Of a DNA stretch of 5,299 nucleotides, positions 5,195-5,299 are shown piece after piece. The notes beneath the pieces are model-generated. The model did no database searches and had not been told where the DNA came from. It saw only the letters and a list, made by a program, of their open reading frames with translations. Position 1 is the stretch's first letter; each line of letters begins with the position of its first letter. This DNA is from JAGMDK01 sp023128695 (GTDB taxonomy: Bacteria; Planctomycetota; Phycisphaerae; UBA1845; Fen-1342), in contig DAOVQG010000321.1 in assembly GCA_030628805.1 (NCBI GenBank), positions 1-5,299 on the forward strand. The letters are read 5' to 3'. The position numbers and the translations under genes are program-made.

Positions 5195-5226
5195 AGCCGG
5201 CCGGTGAAGTTTTTCACCGGCCGGCT
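5195..5226 (-). terminator. strong 14-bp hairpin, probable terminator of a minus-strand gene from the right
   Basis: AGCCGGCCGGTGAA (5195-5208) pairs perfectly with TTCACCGGCCGGCT (5213-5226) across the loop GTTT. On the minus strand the stem is followed by TCGTTTATTTC, moderately T-rich, while on the plus strand CTGATAACTT follows. The better fit is therefore termination of leftward transcription, 25 bases beyond a possible stop codon at 5252-5254. It could also stop infA read-through. Confidence 0.5.
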
Positions 5227-5251
5227 CTGATAACTTAGCTAGCTCGACTGA

Positions 5252-5299
5252 CTACTCAGCCGAGGAACTCGTCCTTACGGGCAGGTCGTGTTCATCAAC
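5252..5299 (-). CDS. possible C-terminal end of an unidentified minus-strand gene (partial)
   Basis: On the minus strand one frame is open from the window edge to TAG at 5252-5254, giving VDEHDLPVRTSSSAE. The other two minus frames meet stops within 25 bases. The strong hairpin with a T-rich tail just downstream is what one would expect after a real gene. Fifteen residues carry no recognisable family signal, so this is only a positional guess. Confidence 0.25.
   Translation of the reverse strand, partial: VDEHDLPVRTSSSAE

Noticed and set aside
4918..5217. Minus-strand open frame of 99 codons with a heptad-like SAFSYQL peptide repeat
   Set aside because: The peptide comes from the DNA heptamer array and the GGTGATAA repeat. 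It reads through hairpins, lacks a ribosome site, and overlaps the end of infA.

Overview
The window is a GC-rich stretch (roughly 60% by eye) of a bacterial chromosome. It fits a member of the Planctomycetota best, though this is an inference and not proven. The reasons are a very long RseP with extra PDZ-like modules directly after dxr, a secreted LTxxQ-repeat protein, and spacers filled with simple and palindromic repeats of kinds I recall from planctomycete spacers: a GTGATAAG-type 8-mer, a GCTGAAA-type heptamer, a TGCCACTGCTCTTGAGCAGTG palindrome and a GGAGGGCGAGGCTCCTGCC element. No database search was possible.

Layout, left to right. Positions 1-845 (+) hold the 3' two thirds of dxr (MEP isoprenoid pathway). 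Positions 830-3139 (+) hold rseP, a site-2 intramembrane metalloprotease of 769 aa, overlapping or abutting dxr and probably co-transcribed with it. Positions 3140-3275 form a convergent spacer with a perfect 26-bp inverted repeat, a probable rseP terminator and a second GC-rich element. Positions 3276-4463 (-) encode a secreted, helical, charge-rich protein with three internal repeats and six LTxxQ-type motifs (Spy/CpxP-like). Positions 4464-4702 are a divergent promoter region. Positions 4703-4933 (+) hold infA (translation initiation factor IF-1), with a GTG start and about four extra residues. Positions 4934-5251 are a repeat-filled spacer: a small hairpin, 3.25 copies of an 8-mer, a 9-bp hairpin, 16 exact-length heptamers and a 14-bp perfect stem. 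Positions 5252-5299 may be the last 15 codons of a minus-strand gene entering from the right, whose terminator would be that 14-bp stem.

How the genes fit together: dxr and rseP are a common bacterial pairing of lipid-precursor synthesis and envelope proteostasis. The convergent Spy/CpxP-like protein would act outside the inner membrane, so an envelope-quality theme links it loosely to RseP, but nothing in the sequence shows shared regulation. infA is an unrelated housekeeping gene. I see no phage, defence or CRISPR system here. The most interesting items are the multi-PDZ RseP with a C10 tract, the triple-repeat LTxxQ protein, a promoter-like AT-rich island inside dxr, and the repeat-built spacers.
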